This document shows, piece by piece, positions 8,881-18,019 of a stretch of DNA of 64,000 nucleotides. The position numbers were made by a program, and so were the translations under genes. Source of the DNA: Lentimicrobium sp. L6 (GTDB lineage: Bacteria; Bacteroidota; Bacteroidia; Bacteroidales; UBA12170); contig NZ_JABKCA010000004.1 of NCBI RefSeq assembly GCF_013166655.1, positions 44,563 through 108,562 of the forward strand, written 5' to 3'. Within the stretch, counting starts at the first letter, position 1. The number at the start of each line of letters is the position of its first letter. The notes beneath the pieces are model-generated. The model ran no database searches. It worked only from the letters and a program-made list of their open reading frames with translations, and was not told where the DNA came from.

Positions 8881-10197
8881 TTATCGAGCCAAAGCAATTT
8901 TAGGCTTTTTGTTTTTCATCTTTTTATCTTTTGACACTTTAAGTAAATCTTGGTATTTATCTCTTTTAACTGCTATATAAGCAGCATAGTCTTTCATTTC
9001 AATGAGACCAATATCATCTTTTGCCATAAAATGAAATTGCAGAAAGAAACCAACAATATCTATTTTATTTACTTTGTCTTTTTTGCCTTTTCCAACATAT
9101 AGCGTCACCCATTCGCTTTGGCTTAATTCTCTGCCTTCTTTCAGCTTTATATTTTCAGGTTCTTCTTGTAAATAGGACGGTAGTTTATCTAATTGACTCC
9201 TGATGATGACCGCAGTTCCTGTAGCTTTCATTCTGGCTGTTCTGCCATTACGATGGGTAAATACTGTTTCTTGAGGAGGGATTTGATAATGAATCACATA
9301 ATCCAATTCAGGTATGTCGATACCACGAGAAGCTATATCAGTGGCAATGAGTACACGAGAACTTCCATTTCGGAACTTGGTGAGCTCCAATTCTCGTTGA
9401 TCTTGTTCCAACCCACCGTGAAAGATAGAGTAAGAAATCTTGAAGATATTAAAATACTCTGCAATTCGATCGCAAGCATCTCTATGATTTACAAAAACCA
9501 GAGCGTTTTCACCATCTTCTAGATTATTGATGATCTTAATCAGTCCTTCTGGCTTTTCTTCTTTAGAGACTAATAATTGCTTTAATTCTAAATCTATTTT
9601 CTCTTCCTGACTAAAATCTAAGGTATGTAAATCTTTTAATTGCAAATATCCGGGTATTTCAATCCGTTGAGTAGCAGAAACCAATAATTGTCTTTTTACG
9701 TGTTTGAGCTCTGCTCTAATAAACTCCATTTGTTTAGAAAAGCCCAATTCCAATGATTTATCAAATTCATCAAAAACCACTTGCTCAATAGTTGATACAT
9801 CGAATGTCTCTCTTTGCATGTGATCTTGCACTCGTCCGGGTGTTCCTATTAAAATTTCAGGAGGATGAGTGAAATTTTGACGCTCCACTGAAAAAGGATG
9901 GCCACCATAAGCCACATTTATTTTCCATCCGGTTTTCATTTGTTTCAAAACACTTTCTACCTGCAAAACCAATTCGCGTGTAGGAACTAGGATTAAAGCT
10001 TGAACACCTGGTTTCTTCTGAATTCTAGACAGGATACTCAAGAGATAGGCCACCGTTTTTCCGCTACCTGTTGGTGCTAATAATAAAAGGTGAGGATGTT
10101 GTGTCGCTGCATCAATAGTAGCATTTTGCATTTCGTTGAGTTCAGAAAAACCTAAGTTTTTTATGATTTCAATCTTGTTGTGTTTTGATAAATTCAT
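8881..10197 (-). CDS. DEAD-box RNA helicase, DbpA-like C-terminus
   Basis: An ATP-dependent RNA helicase of 438 aa. Motif I is APTGSGKT (41-48), motif Ia PTRELVLQ, Ib TPGR, motif II DEFD (143-146, in place of DEAD), motif III SAT, and motif VI HRNGRTAR. The C-terminal 75 residues (TLYVGKGKKDKVNKIDIVG onward) resemble the RNA-binding domain of DbpA, which targets 23S rRNA, so a role in 50S assembly is likely. A basic KDKKMKNKKPK tail follows. It converges with the HMGL-like gene, leaving 4 bases between stops. A TACCTTTG element ends only 4 bases before the ATG, so the message may be leaderless. Confidence 0.88.
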   Translation of the reverse strand: MNLSKHNKIEIIKNLGFSELNEMQNATIDAATQHPHLLLLAPTGSGKTVAYLLSILSRIQKKPGVQALILVPTRELVLQVESVLKQMKTGWKINVAYGGHPFSVERQNFTHPPEILIGTPGRVQDHMQRETFDVSTIEQVVFDEFDKSLELGFSKQMEFIRAELKHVKRQLLVSATQRIEIPGYLQLKDLHTLDFSQEEKIDLELKQLLVSKEEKPEGLIKIINNLEDGENALVFVNHRDACDRIAEYFNIFKISYSIFHGGLEQDQRELELTKFRNGSSRVLIATDIASRGIDIPELDYVIHYQIPPQETVFTHRNGRTARMKATGTAVIIRSQLDKLPSYLQEEPENIKLKEGRELSQSEWVTLYVGKGKKDKVNKIDIVGFFLQFHFMAKDDIGLIEMKDYAAYIAVKRDKYQDLLKVSKDKKMKNKKPKIALAR

Positions 10198-10201
10198 TGG
10201 G

Positions 10202-10209
10202 CAAAGGTA
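10202..10209 (-). promoter_or_regulatory. Bacteroidota -7 promoter element before the DEAD-box gene
   Basis: On the minus strand TACCTTTG matches TAnnTTTG exactly. It lies 4 bases before the start codon, so transcription would begin at or very near the ATG. I see no good -33 TTTG at the expected distance. Confidence 0.4.
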
Positions 10210-10533
10210 GATGATCGTATCTGTTAAAAAAAATGCGATTTTGAGCCTAGGAAAGGTTAAAATTATAATTAGAGAACAATATTGTCCAAAATAAGTTTCA
10301 TATTATTAAAAGATTCTTCACTTCATTGCATTTCGTTCAGAAAGACAATGTATAGAATATGACACCATGGAAGAATGGATTTTATTTTTCTATAGCAAAA
10401 TAAAACCTATTCTTCCAGTTTCCTTACCAAAACTCTTGTCACTCCGATGCGTAGCGAGGAGTCTATTGTAATTATTAGGACGCTATTGATTAGAGAATTA
10501 TTAGTGTTGAATCTTCTAATCGAAAAAATAGGC
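10210..10533. other. Intergenic stretch with degenerate dispersed-repeat fragments
   Basis: No credible gene lies between the two minus-strand genes. Two pieces look repeat-derived: a segment near 10310-10355 built around ATTCTTCACTTCATTGCATT and CGTTCAGAAAGACAA, and a short inverted repeat at about 10441-10460 with ACTCC and GGAGT arms. Both resemble intergenic repeats common in Bacteroidota. Confidence 0.4.
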
Positions 10534-10568
10534 ATAAAAAAACAACCCACAAAAAAATATGAGTTGTT
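10534..10568 (-). terminator. Rho-independent terminator of the DUF2147 gene
   Basis: Read on the minus strand, AACAACTC (10568-10561) pairs with GGGTTGTT (10548-10541), giving 8 bp with one G-U. A T-run follows directly. It lies 23 bases past the stop codon at 10591. Confidence 0.75.
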
Positions 10569-10590
10569 CTATATTATCATAAAAAAGTAT

Positions 10591-11037
10591 CTATTCAGCT
10601 TTGGTCCAATAGGTAGTTTTTCCTACCCATTTAACACCAATATATCCCTTGATCATTAATGAACCATTGTCTTCGAATTCCATATAGCAGCTGTAGGTTT
10701 TGCCACTTTTAGGATCATAGATTTCTCCATCTTCCCACTCATCATCATCAAAAACGAAATCTTTTAAAAGAACGATTCCTTGTAGCTCTCTTTTCTTCAT
10801 TTCATCATCAGGATTTTCAACATCTAGTTTTGGAGTTCCATCTTCATTATTTGGAGTTTTTAACCAGACCAATTTGCCAAAGTATTTGTCTCCTTGTTTA
10901 TAGATTTCTACTTTCCCATCTTTTTCTTCATTAAACCATTTCCCAATAATTCTATCCGAATCGGTTTGTGCTATTAAAGGTAGGAAAAAGAAACTCAGCA
11001 TAAATAATAATGCAATTTTCAGCTTACTGTTTTTCAT
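10591..11037 (-). CDS. DUF2147 family exported protein
   Basis: A small exported protein of 148 aa. Residues 1-23 form a signal peptide ending in LPLIAQ. The mature part matches the DUF2147 pattern: IIGKWFNEEKDGKVEIYKQG, then KYFGKLVWLK, and a C-terminal GSLMIKGYIGVKWVGKTTYW. The fold is lipocalin-like in relatives, but the function is unknown. It has its own promoter inside the 3' end of the upstream gene and its own terminator, so it is probably expressed alone. Confidence 0.82.
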   Translation of the reverse strand: MKNSKLKIALLFMLSFFFLPLIAQTDSDRIIGKWFNEEKDGKVEIYKQGDKYFGKLVWLKTPNNEDGTPKLDVENPDDEMKKRELQGIVLLKDFVFDDDEWEDGEIYDPKSGKTYSCYMEFEDNGSLMIKGYIGVKWVGKTTYWTKAE

Positions 11038-11101
11038 AAATTATTTTTTGTTTTAGGTTTTTCTAATTCTGTTTGTGAAAAGATATTCAATTCATTAGGA
11101 G

Positions 11102-11131
11102 CAAATATAGTATTTATTCATTGGATTCAAA
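11102..11131 (-). promoter_or_regulatory. Bacteroidota-type promoter of the DUF2147 gene
   Basis: On the minus strand TTTG (11131-11128), an 18-base spacer and TATATTTG (11109-11102) match the Bacteroidota consensus TTTG / TAnnTTTG. The -33 part lies inside the last codons of the upstream gene. It gives a leader of about 60 bases before the ATG at 11037. Confidence 0.6.
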
Positions 11132-12064
11132 TAAGTCAAGAGAAGGTTTTTTTCTCTCCACTTTTTTCACTTCCATATTCCTAGCATCTATATCTGCTTT
11201 CATTCTCCATTTCCCTTTTTCAAAATAAAAAGCATCTACCGCATTACCCATAGGTACCATAAACTCTGGTAAATTTGCTAAATCTGGATACATTGGAATG
11301 AGATGATCAAACACTATTAAATCCTCGCTAAAAGTACTGGTCTCGTACTTCTTTTTCTTCTTGTTCCACTTTCGGGTCGAGAAACTATATTCTCCATAGT
11401 CCAATTGAAATTTACTTTGGAAATTATAACTAAATAGCATCCTCTTATGATATTCTTTTTCAATCATAAAAAAATTGAGCTTGCCAAAACTAGGCTTCCC
11501 ACTTTTACTTAATGTAATCACTTCAATCAATTTAAAAGCAGTTTGGTCTTGAGAAGGCAGCCAACCTAACAAAGTATAATAATCTTTATCATTATAGCTG
11601 TTTTCAACCATTTTCAAATAGAGGGCTGCAGGCCAATTGTCATTATTAAAAGATTCTTTGGAGTTGATACTTTGATGAAAATCACTTGGAATGAGCTCAA
11701 ATACAGCATACTCTTTTTTGTTTTGATTATAGCTTTTAACAAATCCATAATGCTCCCAATTGCCATCAAAAGATATGGCCCAAGTAATGATTTGGAGCTT
11801 TTTATCGCTGCTTACCAAAGAATATAATAATCCAGTGGAGTCAATTTCTTGAAGTTTTTTTGGTTCTGATCGGAGTAAGGAATCTAATTTTATTTTGAGC
11901 TCACTGTTTAAAATAAGCTTCTTATCCGCTTCATTTGATGAAAGGATTTCAGTTGATATTTGTTTTATGGTATCAATTTGAGCCATTCCATCCACCATAC
12001 TTCCAAAGCTAAAAAGTAGCAATAGGGTATGAAAACCGAAGATGTTATTTCTTTTTGTTACCAT
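11114..12064 (-). CDS. Exported protein of unknown function
   Basis: A 316-aa protein that I do not recognise. The start at 12064 (MVTKRNNIFGF) is chosen because it gives a standard signal peptide, HTLLLLFSFGSMVDGMAQ, ending about residue 29. A longer reading frame upstream adds 35 residues with no signal character. The mature protein is a mixed-charge domain with a Lys-rich patch (KWNKKKKKYETS) and a C-terminal region reading MVPMGNAVDAFYFEKGKWRMKADID. It has no visible catalytic motif, lipobox or transmembrane helix after the signal. It is probably periplasmic or outer-membrane associated. Confidence 0.72.
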   Translation of the reverse strand: MVTKRNNIFGFHTLLLLFSFGSMVDGMAQIDTIKQISTEILSSNEADKKLILNSELKIKLDSLLRSEPKKLQEIDSTGLLYSLVSSDKKLQIITWAISFDGNWEHYGFVKSYNQNKKEYAVFELIPSDFHQSINSKESFNNDNWPAALYLKMVENSYNDKDYYTLLGWLPSQDQTAFKLIEVITLSKSGKPSFGKLNFFMIEKEYHKRMLFSYNFQSKFQLDYGEYSFSTRKWNKKKKKYETSTFSEDLIVFDHLIPMYPDLANLPEFMVPMGNAVDAFYFEKGKWRMKADIDARNMEVKKVERKKPSLDLFESNE

Positions 12065-12291
12065 AATCAGTATCTGCAAGTATATTATGCATTTCTCTGT
12101 ATCTCTCGCAAAAGAGCTTCGAGAACAAGGCTTGGTTTTTATGAAAATCAAGGAGTTGACTTTTGTCAATGACTGTTTTCGTAAAAAGTATAACGCAGTT
12201 ATCGGAGTTTTCTTGCAGAGAATAATAAAACACCATTGGCAAATATATAACGCATATTTGATTAGTTTATGGTGTATTCTATATTTTTAAC

Positions 12292-12299
12292 TAAATTTG
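12292..12299 (+). promoter_or_regulatory. -7 promoter element before the BNR-repeat gene
   Basis: TAAATTTG matches TAnnTTTG. It lies 58 bases before the ATG at 12358. The -33 position is weak (TTTA at about 12267). Confidence 0.4.
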
Positions 12300-12357
12300 A
12301 AGCATCTAATAGGATTTTTGTAAGCCCATCCTTGTATTATAAATAAAACATAAAATC

Positions 12358-15300
12358 ATGATCAATCGTTTTACGACTTATGTGATGACGGGAGTCCTTG
12401 TATGTGGACTTTTGTTCTCAGGACCCGCATGGGCCAAAAAGAAAAAAGAAACAGCAGAGAAAGAAACCACTGCTCTTGAAAAGGCCAATATTGGTTTAAC
12501 TTGGAGAGGAATTGGGCCTGCTTTTACTTCAGGAAGAATTGCTGACTTTGCAGTTAACCCAGATAATCCAAGTGAATATTATGTGGCAGTTGCCTCTGGT
12601 CATATTTGGAAAACCTATAATAACGGTACCACTTGGGAGCCAATATTTGATAATAATGGAGCTTATTCTATTGGTTGTTTGAAAATGGATCCCAATAATC
12701 ATCATGTGATTTGGGCTGGAACGGGTGAGAATAATCACCAAAGAGCTTTGGGTTACGGAAATGGTGTTTATAAATCAGAAGATGGTGGAGCTAGTTGGAC
12801 CAATATGGGACTAAAAGAAAGTCGTCAGATTGGTATGATAGCCATTGATCCTAGAGATAGTGATGTGGTTTATGTGGCTGCTGAAGGATCTGCTTGGGGA
12901 CCTGGAGGCGAAAGAGGATTGTATAAATCTATCGATGGTGGAGCCAACTGGGAATTGGTTTTAGAAATCAGCGAAAACACAGGTATCAATAATGTGGTTT
13001 TAGACCCCATTGATCCTGATCTAATTTATGCCACTGCTGAACAAAGAAGAAGAAGTGGATTCGGAAAAATTGGAGGAGGGCCAGAATCAGGTCTTCACAT
13101 TTCAAAAGATGCTGGGAAAACTTGGAAAAAAGTTACCAATGGTTTACCTGGTGGTCATGTGGGAGGTATGGGAATTGCCATTTCTTCTGTGGATAGGAAT
13201 GTAGTCTATTTAATTATAGAAGCACAAGGGGAAACAGGTGGTTTCTTTCGTTCGGTAAATAGAGGAGCGAGTTTTGAGAAAATGGGTGATCATTCTGCCA
13301 GTGGACAATATTATAATGAGATTTATTGTGATCCAATCGATGTGAATACAGTATATTCTGTAGAAACCATTAGTAAAGTAAGCCGTAATGGTGGTAAAAC
13401 ATGGAATTCGATTGGTAATAATGGAAGACATGTTGATGATCACGCTCTTTGGATTGACCCTACAGATACCAAGCACTTCATGATTGGTACTGATGGTGGT
13501 GTTTATGAATCTTATGATGGAGGTAATAATTATATTTTCAAATCTAATCTTCCCGTAACACAATTTTATAGAGTAGCTGTAGATAATACAGAGCCTTTCT
13601 ATTGGGTATATGGTGGAACACAAGACAATAACAGTTTTGGTGGACCTAATATGAATACAACAAGAGGAGGAGTAACTCAAGGGGAATGGAAAACAACTCT
13701 TGGAGGTGATGGTTTCTGGCAAGCAATCGATCCAGATGATCCAAATATCGTTTACTCAGAATACCAATATGGTAATGTTTCTCGCTACGATAAAAAATCA
13801 GGAGAAAGTATTTCAATCAAGCCTCAACCTAACAAAGATGAATTAACACATCGTTGGAATTGGGATGCGCCTATGTTGATTAGTCCTCATCAAGGTCAGA
13901 CTTTGTATATAGCTGCCAATAAGGTATTTAAAAGTACCGATAGAGGTCACAGTTGGAAAACAATAAGTGAAGACTTAACCCGCAACGAAGATAGAAATCA
14001 GTTTAAAATGATGGATAAATATTGGCCATCAGATGCTGTGGTAAAAGATATGTCTACTTCACAATGGGGAACTATTGTTGCGATGGCTGAATCTAAAGTA
14101 AAAAAAGGTTTACTTTATGTTGGTACAGATGATGGTTTGATTCAAATAACAGAGGATGATGGTGACAACTGGTTCAAAGTTAGTAGCTTCCCTGGCGTTC
14201 CAGAATATACTTATGTTAGTGATATTATGCCTTCTAAATTTGATGAGAATGTGGTTTTCGCTACTTTTAATAATACCAAGGCTGATGATTTTAAACCTTA
14301 TGTTCTAAAGTCAACAGATAAAGGTCGTACATGGACTTCTATAGCTGCTAACCTTCCTGAAAATGGTTCTGTTCATACTTTGGAGCAAGATTTTGTAAAA
14401 AAAGACCTCCTTTTTGTAGGAACTGAATTTGCTTTCTATTTCTCCATTGATGGAGGACAAGAATGGAAGAAATTAAGTGCGGGAATGCCTGACGTTGCTG
14501 TGAGAGATATTGCTATTCAAGAAAGAGAAAACGACCTTGCTATTGCAACATTTGGTCGAGGATTTTACATTTTAGATGATTTTACTCCACTTAGAGAATT
14601 AAGCACAGATTTATTTGATCAGGAAGCTTTCTTGTTCCCAATTTCTGATGCTTTAATGTTTGTACAAACTGGAAATCGATATGGTCAAGGTTCTATGCCA
14701 TATTTAGGTAAGAACCCTAAGTTTGGAGCTGTGTTTACTTATTATATAAAGGAAATTCCAAAAACTATTAAGAGTGAGAGAAAGAAAAAAGAAAAAGAAC
14801 AGTTTGAAGCTGGGGAGAAAATTCCCCAACCAAGTGTTGAAGAATTAAGAGCCGAAGAAAGACAACTTGACCCATACCTCGTTTTTACTATTAAAGATGC
14901 AGCTGGTTCTGTGGTTAAGGAAATATTTAAGAAGCCTTCGAAAGGTGTAAATCGTATGAATTGGAGTCTTCAGTATGCCGGTTTTAATCACATAGAAACT
15001 GAGGAGTTTAATCCTACAGATAATAAGAATAGTTGGGGATATCCAGTACTTCCTGGTAAATATAGCGTGAGTATTGATATGGTTTTTGATGGGGAAAAGA
15101 AAGCGCTTGCTGGGCCTGTTGAATTCACTGCCAAAACTCTTAATAATACTACTTTACCTGCTGCTGACCGTGGCACTTTAGTGGCATTTCAACGTCAAAT
15201 TACTGAAGTAATTAAGACCATGAATGGTGCTGGACAGTATATGGAAGAGATGGAAAAGAGAATCGCTTCTGTTCGTCAAACTATCCATAATACGCCTGGT

Positions 15301-15642
15301 ATGCCATTTGAATTAAGTTTAAAAACTAAAGCGATTGCCGAACAATTAGATGATCTTTTCTTCTTGATAGACGGAGTGGAAGCAAAAGCTAGTTGGGAAG
15401 AAATTCCACCAGCTGCTGTTCCTTTAAGCAATAGAATTCAAAATATAGTTTGGGGAATGTGGAGTTCTACTTCTGAACCAACTCAAACTATGGTTAATAA
15501 TTATGCTATTGTTGTGGAGGAGGTTCCTCAAATATTAAAGACTTTAGAAAAGATGGATGCCGATATGAAAATGGTAGAGCAAGAGTTAGAAAAAGCTGGA
15601 GCACCATGGACACCTGGTCGAATCCCTACTTTTAGAAAATAA
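12358..15642 (+). CDS. Exported BNR/Asp-box beta-propeller protein (sortilin/VPS10-like)
   Basis: A 1094-aa exported protein of the sialidase-like/VPS10 superfamily, with a signal peptide ending in SGPAWA (about residue 26). The next ~720 residues are a large beta-propeller with at least eight Asp-box motifs of the S-x-D-x-G-x-x-W kind (KSEDGGASW, KSIDGGANW, SKDAGKTW, SRNGGKTW, KSTDRGHSW, TEDDGDNW, KSTDKGRTW, FSIDGGQEW). The C-terminal ~300 residues hold a beta-rich part and a helical segment with no T9SS sorting signal. Sialidase active-site residues are not evident, so binding or an unknown hydrolase activity are both possible. It is a single-gene unit ending in a strong terminator. Confidence 0.82.
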   Translation: MINRFTTYVMTGVLVCGLLFSGPAWAKKKKETAEKETTALEKANIGLTWRGIGPAFTSGRIADFAVNPDNPSEYYVAVASGHIWKTYNNGTTWEPIFDNNGAYSIGCLKMDPNNHHVIWAGTGENNHQRALGYGNGVYKSEDGGASWTNMGLKESRQIGMIAIDPRDSDVVYVAAEGSAWGPGGERGLYKSIDGGANWELVLEISENTGINNVVLDPIDPDLIYATAEQRRRSGFGKIGGGPESGLHISKDAGKTWKKVTNGLPGGHVGGMGIAISSVDRNVVYLIIEAQGETGGFFRSVNRGASFEKMGDHSASGQYYNEIYCDPIDVNTVYSVETISKVSRNGGKTWNSIGNNGRHVDDHALWIDPTDTKHFMIGTDGGVYESYDGGNNYIFKSNLPVTQFYRVAVDNTEPFYWVYGGTQDNNSFGGPNMNTTRGGVTQGEWKTTLGGDGFWQAIDPDDPNIVYSEYQYGNVSRYDKKSGESISIKPQPNKDELTHRWNWDAPMLISPHQGQTLYIAANKVFKSTDRGHSWKTISEDLTRNEDRNQFKMMDKYWPSDAVVKDMSTSQWGTIVAMAESKVKKGLLYVGTDDGLIQITEDDGDNWFKVSSFPGVPEYTYVSDIMPSKFDENVVFATFNNTKADDFKPYVLKSTDKGRTWTSIAANLPENGSVHTLEQDFVKKDLLFVGTEFAFYFSIDGGQEWKKLSAGMPDVAVRDIAIQERENDLAIATFGRGFYILDDFTPLRELSTDLFDQEAFLFPISDALMFVQTGNRYGQGSMPYLGKNPKFGAVFTYYIKEIPKTIKSERKKKEKEQFEAGEKIPQPSVEELRAEERQLDPYLVFTIKDAAGSVVKEIFKKPSKGVNRMNWSLQYAGFNHIETEEFNPTDNKNSWGYPVLPGKYSVSIDMVFDGEKKALAGPVEFTAKTLNNTTLPAADRGTLVAFQRQITEVIKTMNGAGQYMEEMEKRIASVRQTIHNTPGMPFELSLKTKAIAEQLDDLFFLIDGVEAKASWEEIPPAAVPLSNRIQNIVWGMWSSTSEPTQTMVNNYAIVVEEVPQILKTLEKMDADMKMVEQELEKAGAPWTPGRIPTFRK

Positions 15643-15663
15643 TAGAATAAGATTATAAATGAG

Positions 15664-15692
15664 AAAGCCTAGATGAGAATCTGGGCTTTTTA
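15664..15692 (+). terminator. Rho-independent terminator after the BNR gene
   Basis: AAAGCCTAGAT and ATCTGGGCTTT form an 11-bp stem with one G-U pair around a GAGA loop. A short T-run follows. It lies 22 bases after the stop codon. Confidence 0.8.
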
Positions 15693-15718
15693 TATTTATG
15701 GGGTTTCGTATTTTAACT

Positions 15719-16021
15719 CTAAAAAATAGCTCCAATAATTAAATAAAAGAAAACTAGTGATACCATAGTAATAGGCACTCCACCAATAACTGAAGTTAAT
15801 ATACTAGCGGTTACATTTAAATGTTTTCTAATTCTTTTATAAAGATAGGAAATAGCAATCATCATTGGAAGACCATAAAACAAATAACCTTGAGCAAGTC
15901 TCCAACCGAATATTTGATGAAAATAATCAGTGTCTTTATCGATCCATATTAATAAAATAATTGATAATGATACAAGCAAAAAAATAAAAAAATAAGGCGC
16001 AATTTTATTTAAAATTTTCAT
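15719..16021 (-). CDS. Small inner-membrane protein of unknown function
   Basis: A 100-aa protein with three predicted membrane segments: YFFIFLLVSLSIILLIWI (about 10-27), LAQGYLFYGLPMMIAISYLY (about 42-61) and the hydrophobic C-terminus from about 74. Basic KRIRKH after the second segment suggests the cytoplasmic side. I do not recognise a family. It stands alone between the BNR gene and tpiA, transcribed toward the BNR gene. Its base composition and hydrophobic layout look like a real gene. Confidence 0.6.
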   Translation of the reverse strand: MKILNKIAPYFFIFLLVSLSIILLIWIDKDTDYFHQIFGWRLAQGYLFYGLPMMIAISYLYKRIRKHLNVTASILTSVIGGVPITMVSLVFFYLIIGAIF

Positions 16022-16134
16022 AGAAATGTTTTAGTTCAAACGAAATAGGAAATATTTTATTGCAATGATATGCACGTAGTTGCGCATATACCTAGTTATG
16101 TGTTTTCACATTCACATATTTACGCAACCAATGC

Positions 16135-16180
16135 AACCATCGTTGTATCGTAACCATCGTCACCACATAACCATCGTCAC
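16135..16180. repeat. Short direct repeats of AACCATCGT
   Basis: AACCATCGT occurs three times within 45 bases upstream of tpiA, the last two inside the longer unit TAACCATCGTCACC. The region lies before the tpiA -7 element. It may be simple repeat expansion, or an operator; nothing decides between them. Confidence 0.5.
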
Positions 16181-16215
16181 CTCGTAATTTTCTATGTATA
16201 TTTAAAATAATGCCC

Positions 16216-16223
16216 TATTTTTG
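16216..16223 (+). promoter_or_regulatory. -7 promoter element of tpiA
   Basis: TATTTTTG matches TAnnTTTG. It lies 25 bases before the ATG at 16249, giving a short leader. A TTTC at 16189-16192 is a one-mismatch -33 candidate with a 23-base spacer. Its position rules out the upstream ATG at 16210 as the start. Confidence 0.5.
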
Positions 16224-16248
16224 CCCAACATATTTAAAATCAAAAACA

Positions 16249-17010
16249 ATGAGAAAAAGAATTGTCGCAGGAAACTGGAAAATGAATAATAATTTCGAAG
16301 AAGCTGATGAATTATTATTTCAATTAGCTGAAGGAATTAAAGATTTAGAACTAGAAAATGAGGAAGTTATCATTTGTCCTCCAGCATTATACCTTGAAAT
16401 GTCAACAGATGTTGGATTAGAAAATGGTTTTTCAGTGGGTGCACAAAACTGTTCTACTCAAGATAAAGGAGCCTATACTGGTGAAATTTCAGCTTCTATG
16501 CTAAAATCATTAGATGTTAGCTGTTGTCTTGTAGGCCATTCAGAAAGAAGAAAGTATTTCAATGAAACACACCAAGATTTAGCTCTTAAAGTAGATCAAC
16601 TTTTAGAGAATGAAATATTTCCAATCTTCTGTTTTGGTGAATTATTAGAAGAAAGAGAAACCGAAAAGCATTTTGATATTGTAAAAGCTCAAATCGCTGA
16701 TAGCTTATTCCATTTGAATGCTGAAGAAATGGAGAATGTAATTCTTGCCTATGAGCCAGTTTGGGCCATTGGTACAGGGGTAACCGCCACTACTGAACAA
16801 GCTCAAGAAATGCATGCTTTTATCAGGAGTATTCTAACTGAGAAATGGGGTGCTGAGTTAGCTGAAGAAACAACTATCCTTTATGGTGGTTCTTGTAATG
16901 CTAAAAATGCCAAAGAACTATTCTCACAAAAAGATGTGGATGGTGGCTTAATAGGCGGTGCTTCTTTGAAAGCAGAAGATTTTATCACTATTGTTAAGAG
17001 CTTTAATTAA
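16249..17010 (+). CDS. tpiA: Triosephosphate isomerase
   Basis: A glycolytic enzyme that interconverts dihydroxyacetone phosphate and glyceraldehyde-3-phosphate. The 253-aa protein starts RKRIVAGNWKMN, with the substrate-binding Asn and Lys. The catalytic His is residue 97 (VGHSERR), the catalytic Glu is residue 169 (AYEPVWAIGTG), and the phosphate-binding loops YGGSC and GLIGGASL are present. The ATG at 16249 is chosen over the one at 16210, because the latter's extension overlaps the promoter element. Its TAA overlaps the prmA start by one base (TAATG), so the two are translationally coupled. Confidence 0.96.
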   Translation: MRKRIVAGNWKMNNNFEEADELLFQLAEGIKDLELENEEVIICPPALYLEMSTDVGLENGFSVGAQNCSTQDKGAYTGEISASMLKSLDVSCCLVGHSERRKYFNETHQDLALKVDQLLENEIFPIFCFGELLEERETEKHFDIVKAQIADSLFHLNAEEMENVILAYEPVWAIGTGVTATTEQAQEMHAFIRSILTEKWGAELAEETTILYGGSCNAKNAKELFSQKDVDGGLIGGASLKAEDFITIVKSFN

Positions 17011-17840
17011 TGGCATATATCGAAGTGAATTTTAGCATTGAGCCTATGGTTCCTGCTGCCGAGATTTTGGTGGCAGAATTGAGTGAAATAGGTTTTGAAA
17101 GTTTCGTGGAGGAGGAGGCTAATCTAAAGGCTTATATCCAAGAAAATCAGTTTGACGAGAAATTAGTAGACGAGTTATTTAGTATGAATAATCCCGAATT
17201 TAAGGTTTCTTATCAAGTTCAAAAAATTGAAGACCAAAATTGGAATGCAAAATGGGAAAGTGAGTATGAACCTGTACTCATCGATAACAGATGTTATATC
17301 CGAGCGCCATTTCACCCTTCTATGCCCAATGTGGAATTTGAAATAGAGATATTGCCTCAGATGTCATTTGGAACTGCCCACCACGAAACCACTCATCAAA
17401 TGATTCAATTATTGATGGATGAAGATGTGGAAGGTAAATCCGTTTTGGATATGGGATGTGGTACTGCAGTATTGGCCATTTTAGCAGCCATGAAAAATGC
17501 AGAAACCGTTCATGCCATTGATAATGACGAGTGGGCTTATCGCAATGCCTACGATAATGTAAGGAAGAATAACTTTCCGAATATTATTGTGGAACAAGGC
17601 GATGCCACTATTTTAAAAAATCAAAACTACCAATTGATAATTGCAAATATTAATAAAAACATCCTCCTCAACGATATGCATGCCTATGCTGCTGTTCTTG
17701 AAAAAGGAGGAAAGATTTTCTTTAGTGGATTCTATGAGAATGATTTGGAAGACATCACAAAAAAGGCCAATAGTTTGGGCTTAGAATATGTCAGACATAT
17801 TTCGAAAAACAATTGGGTTGCTGCCGTTTTTATTAGGTAA
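17010..17840 (+). CDS. prmA: Ribosomal protein L11 methyltransferase
   Basis: A SAM-dependent methyltransferase that methylates ribosomal protein L11. The 276-aa protein has the PrmA N-terminal substrate domain, FGTAHHETTHQMIQLL around residues 116-131, and the SAM-binding motif VLDMGCGTAVLAILAA near 143. DNDEWAYRNAYDNVRKN carries the acidic residue that contacts the ribose. LIIANINKNILL corresponds to the family's IxANI-type motif IV. It overlaps tpiA by one base and ends at a clear terminator, so tpiA-prmA is a two-gene operon. Confidence 0.9.
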   Translation: MAYIEVNFSIEPMVPAAEILVAELSEIGFESFVEEEANLKAYIQENQFDEKLVDELFSMNNPEFKVSYQVQKIEDQNWNAKWESEYEPVLIDNRCYIRAPFHPSMPNVEFEIEILPQMSFGTAHHETTHQMIQLLMDEDVEGKSVLDMGCGTAVLAILAAMKNAETVHAIDNDEWAYRNAYDNVRKNNFPNIIVEQGDATILKNQNYQLIIANINKNILLNDMHAYAAVLEKGGKIFFSGFYENDLEDITKKANSLGLEYVRHISKNNWVAAVFIR

Positions 17841-17861
17841 TAAAGTAACAATTAGATATTT

Positions 17862-17900
17862 AAAACCGTCAGATGATATATAATCACTGATGGTTTTTTT
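17862..17900 (+). terminator. Rho-independent terminator of tpiA-prmA
   Basis: AAAACCGTCAG and CTGATGGTTTT pair around an AT-rich centre that extends the stem (TGAT/ATCA). A run of seven T follows. Confidence 0.8.
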
Positions 17901-18019
17901 GTGGATGGCTGTTTCTTTTATTAACAATATTCATTATTTCATATCTTTTTTTGTGAACAAAATAGCAGCTGTATAATGCCTGATTGTATTATCTTTGTTT
18001 AATTCCCAATAATGTACCT

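Noticed and set aside
10447..10659. 70-codon plus-strand frame
   Set aside because: It overlaps the terminator and 3' end of the DUF2147 gene, and its start lies in repeat-like sequence.
12065..12290. Small frames on both strands upstream of the BNR gene
   Set aside because: They have no recognisable product, and they overlap the 5' region of the minus-strand exported protein.
13210..13722. Long antisense frame inside the BNR-repeat gene
   Set aside because: It is antisense to a clearly real gene with Asp-box repeats. Its translation is Ile/Ser/Thr-rich and typical of a shadow frame.
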